Shown here: positions 38,383 to 47,880 of the stretch, one piece after another
Numbering within the stretch: the first letter of the stretch is position 1
How the letters are laid out: every line of letters starts with the position of its first letter
Origin: Aquaspirillum serpens DSM 68
GTDB lineage: Bacteria > Pseudomonadota > Gammaproteobacteria > Burkholderiales > Aquaspirillaceae
Direction of reading: 5' to 3'
Assembly (NCBI RefSeq): GCF_000420525.1
Contig: NZ_ATVC01000004.1
Location: 1-64,000 of the forward strand
DNA length: 64,000 nt
Program-made: the position numbers and the translations under genes
The notes under the pieces: model-generated
Told to the model about the DNA's origin: nothing
Database searches by the model: none
What the model saw: the letters and a program-made list of their open reading frames with translations, nothing else

Positions 38383-39525
38383 ATGCGCCTTCCTTCTCTT
38401 ATTGTTGCGGCCGCTGTGTTGGTGTTAGCGGCTTGTTCGACTCCACCTAAACCCCCGACCACGGTAACCCCTCAGGGACAGTCGCCACAGCCGCATTACC
38501 TACGTAGCCAATGGCAGATGTTACCCGGGTGGCAAAGCAGCGATTTCCGGTCGGCGTGGCCAGCATGGGTCGCCAGCTGTCGCGTGTTAGAAAAACGCGC
38601 TGGCTGGGAACAGGTGTGCCGTCAGGCACAAGGCGTGGATAGCCGTGATGCTCAGGCGATTCGGGCCTATTTTGAGAGCCAATTTTTGCCGTACCGTTTA
38701 ATGGATCAAAGTTATCGCCACACGGGTTTGGTCACTGGCTATTACGAGCCTTTGTTGCGTGGCAGTTTGCAACGCACCGCCGAAGCGCGCTATCCAATCT
38801 ATGGCATACCCTCTGATTTGGTGAGTAAAGGCACCCAACGGGGACGGATTGAAAATGGGAAGTGGCTGCCGTACTACAGCAATGTTGAAATTGCCCAAGG
38901 TTTCGGCCCACGCCCCGAACAGGCCTTAGCATGGGTAACCGATCCCATTGAACTGTTATTTTTACAAATTCAAGGGTCTGGCCGAGTGGAATTGCCAGAT
39001 GGTCGCCATTTGCGGGTAGGTTTTGCCGATCATAATGGCTTTGCTTATCAATCGGTTGGCCGTTGGTTGATTGATCGTGGTGAATTAAAACCGAATGAAG
39101 CCTCAATGCAAGGCATCAAAGCATGGGCACAAGCCAATCCCCAGCGTTTAAATGAATTGTTAGCTGCTAACCCGCGTTATGTGTTTTTCCGCCGTTTGGC
39201 TGATGCCCCAACACACCAAGGCCCACCCGGTGCATTAGGTGTGCCGTTAACACCAGAGCATTCGGTAGCGATTGACCCGCGTTACACGCCCTTAGGCGCC
39301 CCGATTTGGTTAGACACCACCTTGCCACTGTCGAGCCAGCCACTACAACGACTGGTTTTTGCCCAAGATACCGGTTCCGCGATTAAAGGTGCGGTGCGAG
39401 CGGATTTTTTTTGGGGATTTGGTGCCAAAGCGGGTGAAGTGGCTGGACGAATGAAACAATCGGGCCAGATGTGGACATTATTACCGCGTGGCGTCTTACC
39501 TCCAGCGGGTGTGTCAATTTATTAA
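38383..39525 (+). CDS. mltA: membrane-bound lytic murein transglycosylase A
   Basis: MltA cleaves peptidoglycan glycan strands to 1,6-anhydro products. The ATG at 38383 gives a 380-residue lipoprotein with lipobox LAAC and Cys18. An earlier start at 38242 would bury the signal peptide and is rejected. Family motifs are LVTGYYEPLLRGS, PIELLFLQIQGSGRVELP, FRRLADAPTHQGPPGALGVP and the 3D-type segment FAQDTGSAIKGAVRADFFWG. The last holds the catalytic Asp region. It is 20 bases upstream of the RND pair. Confidence 0.94.
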   Translation: MRLPSLIVAAAVLVLAACSTPPKPPTTVTPQGQSPQPHYLRSQWQMLPGWQSSDFRSAWPAWVASCRVLEKRAGWEQVCRQAQGVDSRDAQAIRAYFESQFLPYRLMDQSYRHTGLVTGYYEPLLRGSLQRTAEARYPIYGIPSDLVSKGTQRGRIENGKWLPYYSNVEIAQGFGPRPEQALAWVTDPIELLFLQIQGSGRVELPDGRHLRVGFADHNGFAYQSVGRWLIDRGELKPNEASMQGIKAWAQANPQRLNELLAANPRYVFFRRLADAPTHQGPPGALGVPLTPEHSVAIDPRYTPLGAPIWLDTTLPLSSQPLQRLVFAQDTGSAIKGAVRADFFWGFGAKAGEVAGRMKQSGQMWTLLPRGVLPPAGVSIY

Positions 39526-39545
39526 CAGGATAGAGAAAGGGTGTT

Positions 39546-40619
39546 ATGCCGAGGCTGAAACAAATAATCACATTGATCGTGTTGTGGAGTGGAATGGTGT
39601 TACCTGCGATGGCAGCCAGTACCGAAGCGGCTCCACGACAGCTATCAAGCAGTGATGTGGTACAGGCTCGGCAGCAGGCATTAACACAAACCGTAGCAGT
39701 CAATGGTTTATTAGAAGCCGTACAAAGTGCCGTGTTGTATGCACAAGTTGAAGCAGTAGCAAAACAGGTGCGGGTACAAACCGGTGAAACGGTGAAAGCA
39801 GGTCAACCGTTAGTGGTGTTCGAAGCGCGTGAATTGCAGGAAAAAGTGCGAGAACAACAGGCGCTACTGGCCACCACAGAAGCGCGTTGGCAGCTTGCAC
39901 AACAAAAATTGCTCAAGCAACAAGAGCTGTACCAACGTCAATTTATTTCGCATTTGGCACTGGAAGAATTTCAAGCAGAATTAGCCGTGCAACGCGCTCA
40001 GCGACAGGCACAACGCGCGCAATTGCAACGCGCACAACAAGAATTAAGTTACGCCGAAGTAAAAGCCCCTTTCGCTGGTGTGATTGCCGAACGCCATATT
40101 GAAATCGGCCAATTGGCTGCCCGCAATAGCAAACTGTTTCATGTCGTAAACCTCGACCGTTTGCAATGGAAGGTCACCGTCCCTGCACAACATATTGCTG
40201 GCGTCAAAGTGGGACAACACGCTGAATTGCGTGTCGAAGGTGATTCCCGTCGCTATCAAGGACAGGTTGAGCGCATCAATCCGGTTGCGATTGCCGGCAA
40301 TCGCAGTTTTCAGGTGTATGTCGCGGTCGAGAATCGCCATCACCATTTGCGAGTAGGGCAGTTAGCACGCGGTGAGTTGGTGTTGGCACAGGCCGCGCCA
40401 GCAGTTGTATTGCCCTTGAGTGCGATTCGACAACGACAAGGCGAACAAGGATGGGTCTTGCGGGTTCGCCAAGGTAAAGCAGAAAAACAAGCAGTAAAAC
40501 TAGGTTTTGCCAATCAACAGTGGGTGCAGGTGGAAGGGATGGCTGCTGGAGAGTGGGTAATTTTGCCGCAGGTGTTGGGCATTGAAAGTGCAACACCGGT
40601 GCGTTTGCCGCAGCCTTAA
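39546..40619 (+). CDS. RND efflux periplasmic adaptor (membrane fusion protein)
   Basis: This 357-residue adaptor has a signal peptide (cleavage near AMAAS, residue 24). A lipoyl/barrel-sandwich half, VKAGQPLVVFEA, is followed by a long alpha-hairpin (about 95-170, rich in Gln and Ala, KQQELYQRQFISHLALEEFQ region). The second lipoyl half is LSYAEVKAPFAGVIAERHIEIGQ. Beta-barrel and membrane-proximal domains close the protein. It would link the inner-membrane pump encoded next, 18 bases away, to an outer-membrane channel. No such channel gene is present here. Confidence 0.93.
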   Translation: MPRLKQIITLIVLWSGMVLPAMAASTEAAPRQLSSSDVVQARQQALTQTVAVNGLLEAVQSAVLYAQVEAVAKQVRVQTGETVKAGQPLVVFEARELQEKVREQQALLATTEARWQLAQQKLLKQQELYQRQFISHLALEEFQAELAVQRAQRQAQRAQLQRAQQELSYAEVKAPFAGVIAERHIEIGQLAARNSKLFHVVNLDRLQWKVTVPAQHIAGVKVGQHAELRVEGDSRRYQGQVERINPVAIAGNRSFQVYVAVENRHHHLRVGQLARGELVLAQAAPAVVLPLSAIRQRQGEQGWVLRVRQGKAEKQAVKLGFANQQWVQVEGMAAGEWVILPQVLGIESATPVRLPQP

Positions 40620-40637
40620 CCCCAAGAAAGTTACCCT

Positions 40638-43600
40638 ATGTGGATTACCCGCGTCAGTTTACATAACCCCTATTTTGCTGCCATGTTGATGGCGGCCTTG
40701 GTGGTATTGGGGTTGTTTTCGTTGGCTCGTTTGCCAGTAGAAGAATTTCCAGACATTCGCTTTCCAATTGCCGTGGTCAGCACGCAATACCCAGGGGCAT
40801 CCCCGACAGTGGTAGAAAGTGAAGTCACTCGGCCTTTGGAAGAAGCCCTGAATACCTTGGCCGGCATTAAACATCTGCGTTCGTATTCGTTTGAAAGCTC
40901 ATCGGTCATTGTGGTCGAATTTGAACTGAGCGTAGATCCGGCGACTGCAGTTCAAGAAGTGCGCGATAAGGTGGCGACAGTCACCGGTCAGTTCCGCCGT
41001 GAAATTTCCAATCCAACCATCAATCAAGTCAACCCATCAGATAGCCCGATGATGACGCTGATTGTCTCTTCAGACAGCCTACCACCGCGTGAACTGAGTA
41101 CATGGGCCGATCAAGTGTTGCGCAAGCGTTTGCAAACGGTGTCTGGCGTGGGTGAGGCAAAGGTTGTCGGGGCGATTAAACGAGAAGTACGAGTTGAAAT
41201 CGACCCCATTCGCCTGCAATCGTACGGGCTAGACATTGCAACGGTAAATGATGCGATTGCACGAGCCAATCGAGATTTCCCAGCAGGTCGTCTGACAGGA
41301 CAAGAACCCGAGATTGCTTTGCGGGTGGATGGTAAGTTAAAAACCGTCGCCCAGTTTGCCGAGATTGAACTGGTTTGGCGCAACGGCAGTGCCGTCTATT
41401 TGCGCGATGTTGCAACGATTCGCGATGGCGAGCAGGAATACCAGTCATTGGCGCTGATCAACGGTCAACGAGCCCTTTCTTTAGAAATTAAAGCGGCGAG
41501 AAGTGCCAACATCGTTGCCACTTCTGCCGCAGTGAAAGCGGCATTAGCTGAACTCAAAGCCCAATTACCAGCAGGGGTGATGCTGCGGGTGATGAACGAT
41601 AAAGCGGATGATGTCCGTGATTCACTCACCACGGTGCGCGATACCTTGCTAGAAGGAACAGCGTTGACTGTCCTGATTGTGTTCCTGTTTCTCGGTTCGT
41701 GGCGCAGTACGGTGATTACTGGTTTAACCTTGCCGATTGCGCTGATTGGTACATTATTCGCGATTGCTGTGGCAGGGTTTTCCATCAATGTAATGAGTCT
41801 ATTAGCACTGACTTTGTCGATTGGCTTATTGATTGACGATGCTATCGTAGTGCGTGAAAACATTGTCCGTCATGCAGGTTTAGGGAAATCTCATTTTCAA
41901 GCAGCCCTAGAAGGAACGGAAGAAATCGGGCTCGCAGTCTTGGCAACCACCTTCACCGTAGTAGCAGTTTTTCTCCCCGTGGGCTTTATGGGCGGCATTA
42001 TTGGGCAGTTTTTCCAACAATTTGGTCTGACTGTGGTTGTAGCGGTCTTGATTTCGTTGTTGGTCAGTTTTTCCCTCGATCCAATGCTCAGTTCCATCTG
42101 GTATGACCCACACCGACACGGTGATGCCCACCGTGGCCCACTAGGGCGTCTGCTGGATCGCTTTGAAACGTCAATGGACAGTTTGGCCGAGCGTTATGCT
42201 TTGGCGATTGATTGGGTGTTACAACATCGTAAAACCACCTTAGCCGCTGCCACGGTGTTGTTATTGGGCAGTTTTGCGCTAGTGCCGGTGATTGGGGCTG
42301 AGTTTTTGCCCAAGTCAGACACCGGAAAAGTGACTGTTAAGTTTAAAACCGCTGCGGGTTCTAGCTTGGAATATACCGAACAAAAAGCCCGCCATGTCGA
42401 TCAACTGTTACGGCAAGCCACTGAGGTAAAAGATATTTATATCAATATCGGCGGTGGGTTTGCTGAGGGTCGCAATCAGGCCTCTTTGCAAGTGATTTTG
42501 CATGATAAAGCAGCACGTGCCCGCTCTGTTTTTACCCTAATGGAAGTATGGCGACAGCAGCTACCTCATATCGCGGGGATTGAGTTGCAATCGGTCGCCG
42601 TGAGCGGCGGCCCGGGGGGAAATGAAAAACCGATTCGGGTCGGTATCCGTGGCCAAGATATGGCAACTTTAGAACGCATTGCTGTTGATGTGCGACAGCG
42701 TTTGCGCCAAATTGACGGCGTAACAGATATCGAATCCAGTTTAGATGCCGCTGAACCAGCTCTGTCATTGCGTCTACAGCGCGATGCTGCAGCCAGCCTT
42801 GGGATTGACATGGAACAACTGGGGCAAACGTTGGCAGTGTTATTGGCGGGTAAAGTGGTCTCGACTTGGGAAGCACCAGATGGCGAAAATTACGATGTGC
42901 GGGTCATCGTCCCCAAACCAGCACGACAGCCCCTGTTGTTGGAGGACATTCAAATTGCTGGACGCAGTTTAGGCGATGGCAGCCGTGAAATGGTGCCCTT
43001 GAGCACCGTCGCAACAGTGGTGGAAACACAGGTACCGCGTCAAATTAACCGCATGGATCAGGCTCGCGAGTTAACCCTCACTGCCAATATCCAAGGCCGA
43101 GATGCCCAGCATGTGTTTACTGAAGTGGCAACCTTGCTACAAAACTATCGTTTACCGACTGGCTATCAATTTGACCAAGGTGGCGAGAGTCAAGATTTAC
43201 AAGAGTCGTTTTCGTATGCAGTTCAGGCTTTGGCTATCGGTGTCATTTTTATTTACATGATTTTGTGCGCTCAATTCCGCAGCTTCTTCCAACCGATCGC
43301 GATTATGATGTCGCTACCCTTGGCCTTTATTGGGGTGTTTTTAGCCTTATTGGTCTGGGGCAGTACCCTCAATATGTTCTCGGTAATTGGGGTAATTATG
43401 TTGATGGGTTTGGTGGCGAAAAATGGGATTTTGCTGATCGATTTCGTCAATCAGGCACGTCGTGAGGGAATGGATCGTCTAGCTGCCTTGAAAGCTGCAG
43501 GCCGAGTGCGTTTACGCCCCATTTTAATGACCAGTTTGGCAATGATTTTTGGCATGTTGCCCTTGGCACTTTCCCGCGCCAGCGGCGCAGAACTCAATGC

Positions 43601-43745
43601 GCCGATGGCACAGGCGGTGATTGGTGGGCTGGTCACCTCAACCTTGCTCACCTTATTTGTTGTGCCGGTGGTCTATAGCTATTTGGATTCTGCATCCGAG
43701 TGGTTACGCCACAAGTTCAGTCATCCTGCTCGCCGGCAAACATGA
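40638..43745 (+). CDS. RND-family efflux transporter permease (HAE-1 like)
   Basis: This 1035-residue proton-driven pump has the usual twelve membrane helices and two large periplasmic loops. The N-terminus has RLPVEEFPDIRFP and TQYPGASPTVVE. Helix 4 has the proton-relay pair in GLLIDDAIVVREN, and helix 10 the lysine in LMGLVAKNGILLIDF. The sequence is closer to MdtB/MdtC-type multidrug pumps than to heavy-metal pumps, since it lacks their charged signature. The substrate is unknown. It is cotranscribed with the adaptor. Its last 29 bases overlap the end of convergent cysB. Confidence 0.95.
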   Translation: MWITRVSLHNPYFAAMLMAALVVLGLFSLARLPVEEFPDIRFPIAVVSTQYPGASPTVVESEVTRPLEEALNTLAGIKHLRSYSFESSSVIVVEFELSVDPATAVQEVRDKVATVTGQFRREISNPTINQVNPSDSPMMTLIVSSDSLPPRELSTWADQVLRKRLQTVSGVGEAKVVGAIKREVRVEIDPIRLQSYGLDIATVNDAIARANRDFPAGRLTGQEPEIALRVDGKLKTVAQFAEIELVWRNGSAVYLRDVATIRDGEQEYQSLALINGQRALSLEIKAARSANIVATSAAVKAALAELKAQLPAGVMLRVMNDKADDVRDSLTTVRDTLLEGTALTVLIVFLFLGSWRSTVITGLTLPIALIGTLFAIAVAGFSINVMSLLALTLSIGLLIDDAIVVRENIVRHAGLGKSHFQAALEGTEEIGLAVLATTFTVVAVFLPVGFMGGIIGQFFQQFGLTVVVAVLISLLVSFSLDPMLSSIWYDPHRHGDAHRGPLGRLLDRFETSMDSLAERYALAIDWVLQHRKTTLAAATVLLLGSFALVPVIGAEFLPKSDTGKVTVKFKTAAGSSLEYTEQKARHVDQLLRQATEVKDIYINIGGGFAEGRNQASLQVILHDKAARARSVFTLMEVWRQQLPHIAGIELQSVAVSGGPGGNEKPIRVGIRGQDMATLERIAVDVRQRLRQIDGVTDIESSLDAAEPALSLRLQRDAAASLGIDMEQLGQTLAVLLAGKVVSTWEAPDGENYDVRVIVPKPARQPLLLEDIQIAGRSLGDGSREMVPLSTVATVVETQVPRQINRMDQARELTLTANIQGRDAQHVFTEVATLLQNYRLPTGYQFDQGGESQDLQESFSYAVQALAIGVIFIYMILCAQFRSFFQPIAIMMSLPLAFIGVFLALLVWGSTLNMFSVIGVIMLMGLVAKNGILLIDFVNQARREGMDRLAALKAAGRVRLRPILMTSLAMIFGMLPLALSRASGAELNAPMAQAVIGGLVTSTLLTLFVVPVVYSYLDSASEWLRHKFSHPARRQT

Positions 43746-44655
43746 CTTTATCGACTTCTTTCCGCGTCAAATGGCCGGCGAAGAGCTCGATAAAGTGATA
43801 AGCAAAGCCACGCAAATAGGCATCGCGTCGAATACCAATGCGGGTGGTGGATGGCTGAAACAGATGGGCGGCATCGATAAGGCGTAAACCGTGATCGCGC
43901 TCGGGCTCAAACGCCATGGCAGCGATAATGCCAATCCCTAGCCCGATATTGACATAGGTTTTAATCACATCGGTATCGATGGCAGTTAGTACCACGTTAG
44001 GTTCCACCCCAGCGTCAGCAAAGGCGCGATTGATTTTCGAGCGGCCAGTGAAAGCAAAGTCGTAGGTGATAATCGGCCAGCGGCCAATATCTGCTAATGT
44101 CAGCGGTCGGTTAAGCGCCAATAAGGGGTGGCCTTCTGGCACTACAATGGCGCGGTTCCATTGATAGCAAGGCAGTGCAGCCAGCTCGGGAAACGAGGAA
44201 ATCCCCTCGGTAGCAATGGCAAAATCGGCTTCGCCAGTCACCACCATTTCACAAATTTGGGTGGGGCTGCCTTGCTTAATTGATAAACCAACATCTGGAT
44301 AGCGCTCACGAAAGCGGCGAACGGTATGCGGCAGGGCATAGCGTGCTTGGGTGTGGGTGGTAGCAATAGTTAAACTACCTTGATCTTCATGGGCAAATTC
44401 TTCTCCCACCCGTTTCAGATTTTTCGCTTCTAGTAAAATTCGTTCGGCGATGTGTAACACATGCTTGCCTGGTTCACTGACCGCCACCACTCGCTTGCCA
44501 TTGCGGATAAAGACCTGAATGCCCAATTCGTCTTCTAATAGCCGGATTTGTTTTGACACCCCCGGTTGTGAGGTATGCAGCTTTTCCGCCGCTTCCGAGA
44601 TATTCAGCCCTTGCTTATAGACTTCGACCAGATAACGCAGCTGTTGTAGTTTCAT
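43717..44655 (-). CDS. cysB: LysR-family sulfur regulator CysB/Cbl
   Basis: The 312-residue LysR regulator has an N-terminal helix-turn-helix (MKLQQLRYLVEVYKQGLN, LHTSQPGVSKQIRLLEDELG). The CysB-type ligand domain has TTHTQARYALPHTV and DTDVIKTYVNIGLGIGII. CysB activates sulfate-assimilation genes when N-acetylserine signals sulfur need. It is divergent from cysH-cysI, and its site should lie in the 122-base gap before the cysH start. CysB and Cbl cannot be told apart with certainty here. The 3' end overlaps the RND gene. Confidence 0.93.
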   Translation of the reverse strand: MKLQQLRYLVEVYKQGLNISEAAEKLHTSQPGVSKQIRLLEDELGIQVFIRNGKRVVAVSEPGKHVLHIAERILLEAKNLKRVGEEFAHEDQGSLTIATTHTQARYALPHTVRRFRERYPDVGLSIKQGSPTQICEMVVTGEADFAIATEGISSFPELAALPCYQWNRAIVVPEGHPLLALNRPLTLADIGRWPIITYDFAFTGRSKINRAFADAGVEPNVVLTAIDTDVIKTYVNIGLGIGIIAAMAFEPERDHGLRLIDAAHLFQPSTTRIGIRRDAYLRGFAYHFIELFAGHLTRKEVDKVMFAGEQDD

Positions 44656-44777
44656 TGCACGCCCCTTGCTAAATTTCTAATAACTAATTGTGCTTAAATC
44701 CTAACATAATCTTCTTTCATAGTTCTAAACTGCTTGCTTTAGACTGCTGCAAGATTTTATTTTGCGAGAAATTCAGC

Positions 44778-45479
44778 ATGTCATTAGCCGCAAAAATTAC
44801 CATTGCACAACAATTGTTGGCAGAAATTGCCCAACACCACGCTCCCGCTGTGTTTGCCAATAGTTTGGGTGCAGAAGATATGGTGTTGACCGATCTGATC
44901 GCACGTCAGCAATTACCCATTCGTGCTTTCTGTTTAGATACTGGCCGCCTGCCTGCCGAAACCTATGAATTATTAGCCAAGGTGCGCCAGCATTACCCCG
45001 ACTTAGCATTACAAATTTATTTCCCAGACACCGGCGCCGTTGAAGCGTGGGTGGCAACGCATGGCATCAATGGCTTTTATGATTCGGTTGATTTGCGCAA
45101 AGGCTGTTGTGAAGTGCGTAAAATGCAACCATTACGCCGTGCCCTCGCTGGGCAACAAGCGTGGATCACCGGCCTCCGCCGACAACAATCGCCAACACGA
45201 CAAGACTTGAGTGATCGCAGCTTTGATGCCGATCACGGGTTGATGAAATTCAACCCCTTGATTGAGTGGACAGAGCAAGAAGTGTGGGAATACCTGCGGC
45301 AATACCAAGTGCCCTATAACGCTTTGCATGACCGGCACTATCCCTCGATTGGCTGTGCTCCCTGTACGCGAGCGATTGCAGTGGGAGAAGATGTCCGCGC
45401 TGGTCGTTGGTGGTGGGAAAATCCAGAATCGAAAGAATGTGGTTTGCATGTGTCTTCTGGGTTGAAACGGCCTAGTTAA
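44778..45479 (+). CDS. cysH: adenylyl-sulfate (APS) reductase, thioredoxin-dependent
   Basis: The 233-residue enzyme starts at the ATG at 44778 (MSLAAKITIA); a longer frame from 44688 overlaps the promoter region. It has two cysteine pairs, C110-C111 (KGCCEVRK) and C193-C196 (GCAPCTR), that bind a 4Fe-4S cluster. The catalytic Cys221 is in KECGLH. Enzymes with this cluster reduce APS directly to sulfite; PAPS reductases lack it. Hence no APS kinase should be needed. It is followed 31 bases later by sulfite reductase. Confidence 0.94.
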   Translation: MSLAAKITIAQQLLAEIAQHHAPAVFANSLGAEDMVLTDLIARQQLPIRAFCLDTGRLPAETYELLAKVRQHYPDLALQIYFPDTGAVEAWVATHGINGFYDSVDLRKGCCEVRKMQPLRRALAGQQAWITGLRRQQSPTRQDLSDRSFDADHGLMKFNPLIEWTEQEVWEYLRQYQVPYNALHDRHYPSIGCAPCTRAIAVGEDVRAGRWWWENPESKECGLHVSSGLKRPS

Positions 45480-45510
45480 AACCGCGCTGTTTTGCATAAA
45501 GTGAGTTGCT

Positions 45511-47169
45511 ATGTATCAATATGATGAGTTTGACCGCCGCGTGGTTCGTGAACGGGTGGCACAGTTTCGTGACCAAACTCGCCGTTTTTTAGCCGGTGAG
45601 TTATCTGAAGATGAATTCCGCGTCCTGCGGCTCCAGAACGGTCTGTATATCCAACGTCATGCGCCGATGTTGCGGGTGGCGATTCCCTATGGTGTATTGT
45701 CCAGTCGCCAACTGCGGGAATTGGCAGGCATTGCCCGTGATTTTGACCGTGGCTATGGTCACTTCACCACACGGCAAAACATCCAGTTCAACTGGGTTGA
45801 ACTGCCTAAAGTGCCAGACATTTTAGAGCGTTTGGCCGAGGTCGATTTACATGCCATCCAAACCTCGGGTAACTGTATTCGCAATACCACCACCGATGTC
45901 TTTGCCGGTGTGGCGGCGGATGAATTTGTTGATCCTCGCCCGTGGTGCGAAATTATCCGGCAATGGAGCACCTTACATCCCGAATTCGCTTTCTTACCGC
46001 GTAAATTCAAAATCGCCGTCGCTGGCAGTGCCCAAGACCGTGCCGCCACATTTGTCCATGATATTGGCTTGCACATGCAGCGCAATGCGGCGGGTGAAAT
46101 TGGCTTTAAAGTGATTGTCGGCGGTGGATTGGGACGGACACCGATGATTGGTGATGTGGTGCGTGAATTCCTTCCTGCGCCGCATCTGTTAACCTATCTT
46201 GATGCAGTGTTGCGGGTATATAACCGCTTTGGTCGGCGTGATAACAAATACAAGGCGCGGATTAAAATTCTGGTCAAGGCAATGACCGTAGCCGCTTTTG
46301 CTGCCAAAGTAGAAGAAGAATGGGCACACTTAAAAGATGGCCCAGCCACACTGACGGCAGAAGAAATTCAACGCGTCGCACAGGCTTTTGTAGTGCCGCA
46401 GTATGAAACCTTCACCCAGCCTGATGCCGCTTTCCAAACCGCACTAACCGAGGTGCCCGCTTTTGCCCGTTGGGTGAAACGCAATACCCATCTGCATAAA
46501 CAACAGGGTTACCGTGCTGCAATTTTGTCCTTGAAAGCCACTGGCCAAGCCCCTGGCGACTTAGATGCAGATCGAATGGAGAAAGTGGCTGAGTGGGCAC
46601 AGCAATGGAGCTTTGGTGAAATTCGTGTCAGCCATGAACAAAATCTTGTGTTGCCACACGTAGCCGAGCGTGATTTGTTTACTTTATGGCAAGCCGCTGA
46701 CGCAGTCGGTTTAGCCCATCCGAATGCAGGTTTGTTAACCGATATTATCTGCTGTCCGGGGGGAGATTTCTGTAGTTTGGCCAACGCAAAATCGATTCCT
46801 GTCGCCGAAGCAATTCAGCACCGCTTTGCCGATCTCGATTACTTGTTTGACCTCGGTGATATTGCCTTGAATATCTCTGGCTGTATGAATGCCTGTGGGC
46901 ATCACCATGTCGGCAATATCGGGGTGTTGGGTGTCGATAAAAACGGTGAGGAATGGTACCAAATCACCCTCGGTGGTCACCAAGGCCCCGATGCCAGTTT
47001 GGGCAAAGTCATTGGCCCATCCTTTGCTCGGGCAGCCATGCCAGATGTAATTGAAAAAATCATTCAAGTCTATGTCGAACGACGTGAACCGGAAGAGCGT
47101 TTCTTGGATACCTTCCGTCGTATTGGAATTGATGTGTTTAAGGAACGAGTGTATGCCAAAGCTAGTTAG
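45511..47169 (+). CDS. cysI: sulfite reductase, siroheme/Fe-S hemoprotein
   Basis: This 552-residue protein reduces sulfite to sulfide. It has the two-fold repeat of the nitrite/sulfite reductase family. The heme and cluster ligands lie in DIICCPGGDFCSLANAKS and NISGCMNACGHHHVGNIG. The arginine- and lysine-rich substrate regions GYGHFTTRQNIQFNW and SGNCIRNTTTD are present. Context with APS reductase, DUF934 and CysB favours sulfite over nitrite. No CysJ flavoprotein is encoded nearby, so the electron donor (ferredoxin or a separate flavoprotein) is open. Confidence 0.93.
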   Translation: MYQYDEFDRRVVRERVAQFRDQTRRFLAGELSEDEFRVLRLQNGLYIQRHAPMLRVAIPYGVLSSRQLRELAGIARDFDRGYGHFTTRQNIQFNWVELPKVPDILERLAEVDLHAIQTSGNCIRNTTTDVFAGVAADEFVDPRPWCEIIRQWSTLHPEFAFLPRKFKIAVAGSAQDRAATFVHDIGLHMQRNAAGEIGFKVIVGGGLGRTPMIGDVVREFLPAPHLLTYLDAVLRVYNRFGRRDNKYKARIKILVKAMTVAAFAAKVEEEWAHLKDGPATLTAEEIQRVAQAFVVPQYETFTQPDAAFQTALTEVPAFARWVKRNTHLHKQQGYRAAILSLKATGQAPGDLDADRMEKVAEWAQQWSFGEIRVSHEQNLVLPHVAERDLFTLWQAADAVGLAHPNAGLLTDIICCPGGDFCSLANAKSIPVAEAIQHRFADLDYLFDLGDIALNISGCMNACGHHHVGNIGVLGVDKNGEEWYQITLGGHQGPDASLGKVIGPSFARAAMPDVIEKIIQVYVERREPEERFLDTFRRIGIDVFKERVYAKAS

Positions 47170-47656
47170 ACGCGGAATTGAGGTAGAAGAACAATTCACT
47201 TGGGTTGACGAAATCAACCCCGCCGAGGGTTTACCAACGGGGGCGATCTGGGTGCCATTGGTCAGTTGGTTAAATCATCATGCCGCTTGTTTAGCACATA
47301 GCGCCCCAGTCGGTGTTTATTTGCAACCAGAGGAAGATCCAGCGTTACTGCTCCCAACCTTGCAGCAAGTCAGCGCGATTGCAGTCTGCTTCCCTGCGTT
47401 TCACGATGGGCGGGGATATAGCACAGCACGCCTATTGCGTGAGCGTTATGGTTATACTGGCGAGTTGCGCGCCGTGGGTGATATCGGTCAAGATCAGGCT
47501 TATTATCTGGCACAAGTTGGTTTTGACAGCTTCGCCCCTCACGATGAAACGCGGGTGGCGGGTGTCTTGCGCGGTTTGCAAGACTTCTCAGATGGCTATC
47601 AAAGCACTTGGGCTCGTCCACTCCCCTATTTCTTACGCCGTCACGAAAAGCCGTGA
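47153..47656 (+). CDS. DUF934 protein, sulfite-reductase-associated
   Basis: This 167-residue protein starts at the ATG at 47153, with AAGGA about 9 bases before it, and overlaps cysI by 17 bases. A frame open from 47051 is only read-through. It matches DUF934, with FPAFHDGRGYSTARLLRERYGY, ELRAVGDIGQDQAYYLAQVGFD. Genes of this family almost always follow cysI in betaproteobacteria and pseudomonads. It has been proposed to serve as a partner or electron-transfer helper of sulfite reductase. The mechanism is unknown. Confidence 0.9.
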   Translation: MPKLVRRGIEVEEQFTWVDEINPAEGLPTGAIWVPLVSWLNHHAACLAHSAPVGVYLQPEEDPALLLPTLQQVSAIAVCFPAFHDGRGYSTARLLRERYGYTGELRAVGDIGQDQAYYLAQVGFDSFAPHDETRVAGVLRGLQDFSDGYQSTWARPLPYFLRRHEKP

Positions 47657-47747
47657 CATTTGTAAAAAAACAACAACTTTGCCCCCAAGATGATAATTTT
47701 TGCGCTCAAAGTGTTGTGTATAGGATACGTTTCGCGGCGCGCCCGAA

Positions 47748-47777
47748 TTGACAAGGGTAGAGCCCAAAACCTATATT
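47748..47777 (+). promoter_or_regulatory. strong sigma-70-type promoter of ompA
   Basis: A perfect -35 TTGACA and a -10 TATATT are separated by 18 bases. The start codon is 103 bases downstream, leaving a leader of about 95 bases, as often seen for abundant outer-membrane proteins. Confidence 0.7.
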
Positions 47778-47880
47778 GGCCGCTAACTGCATAACAACAG
47801 TTTGGCAATGCCCTGTCTTTGCAGTGAGCGGGTTCTAGGCGCATCGCTAACACTCCTTAAATAAACAAGAGGCATATCGG

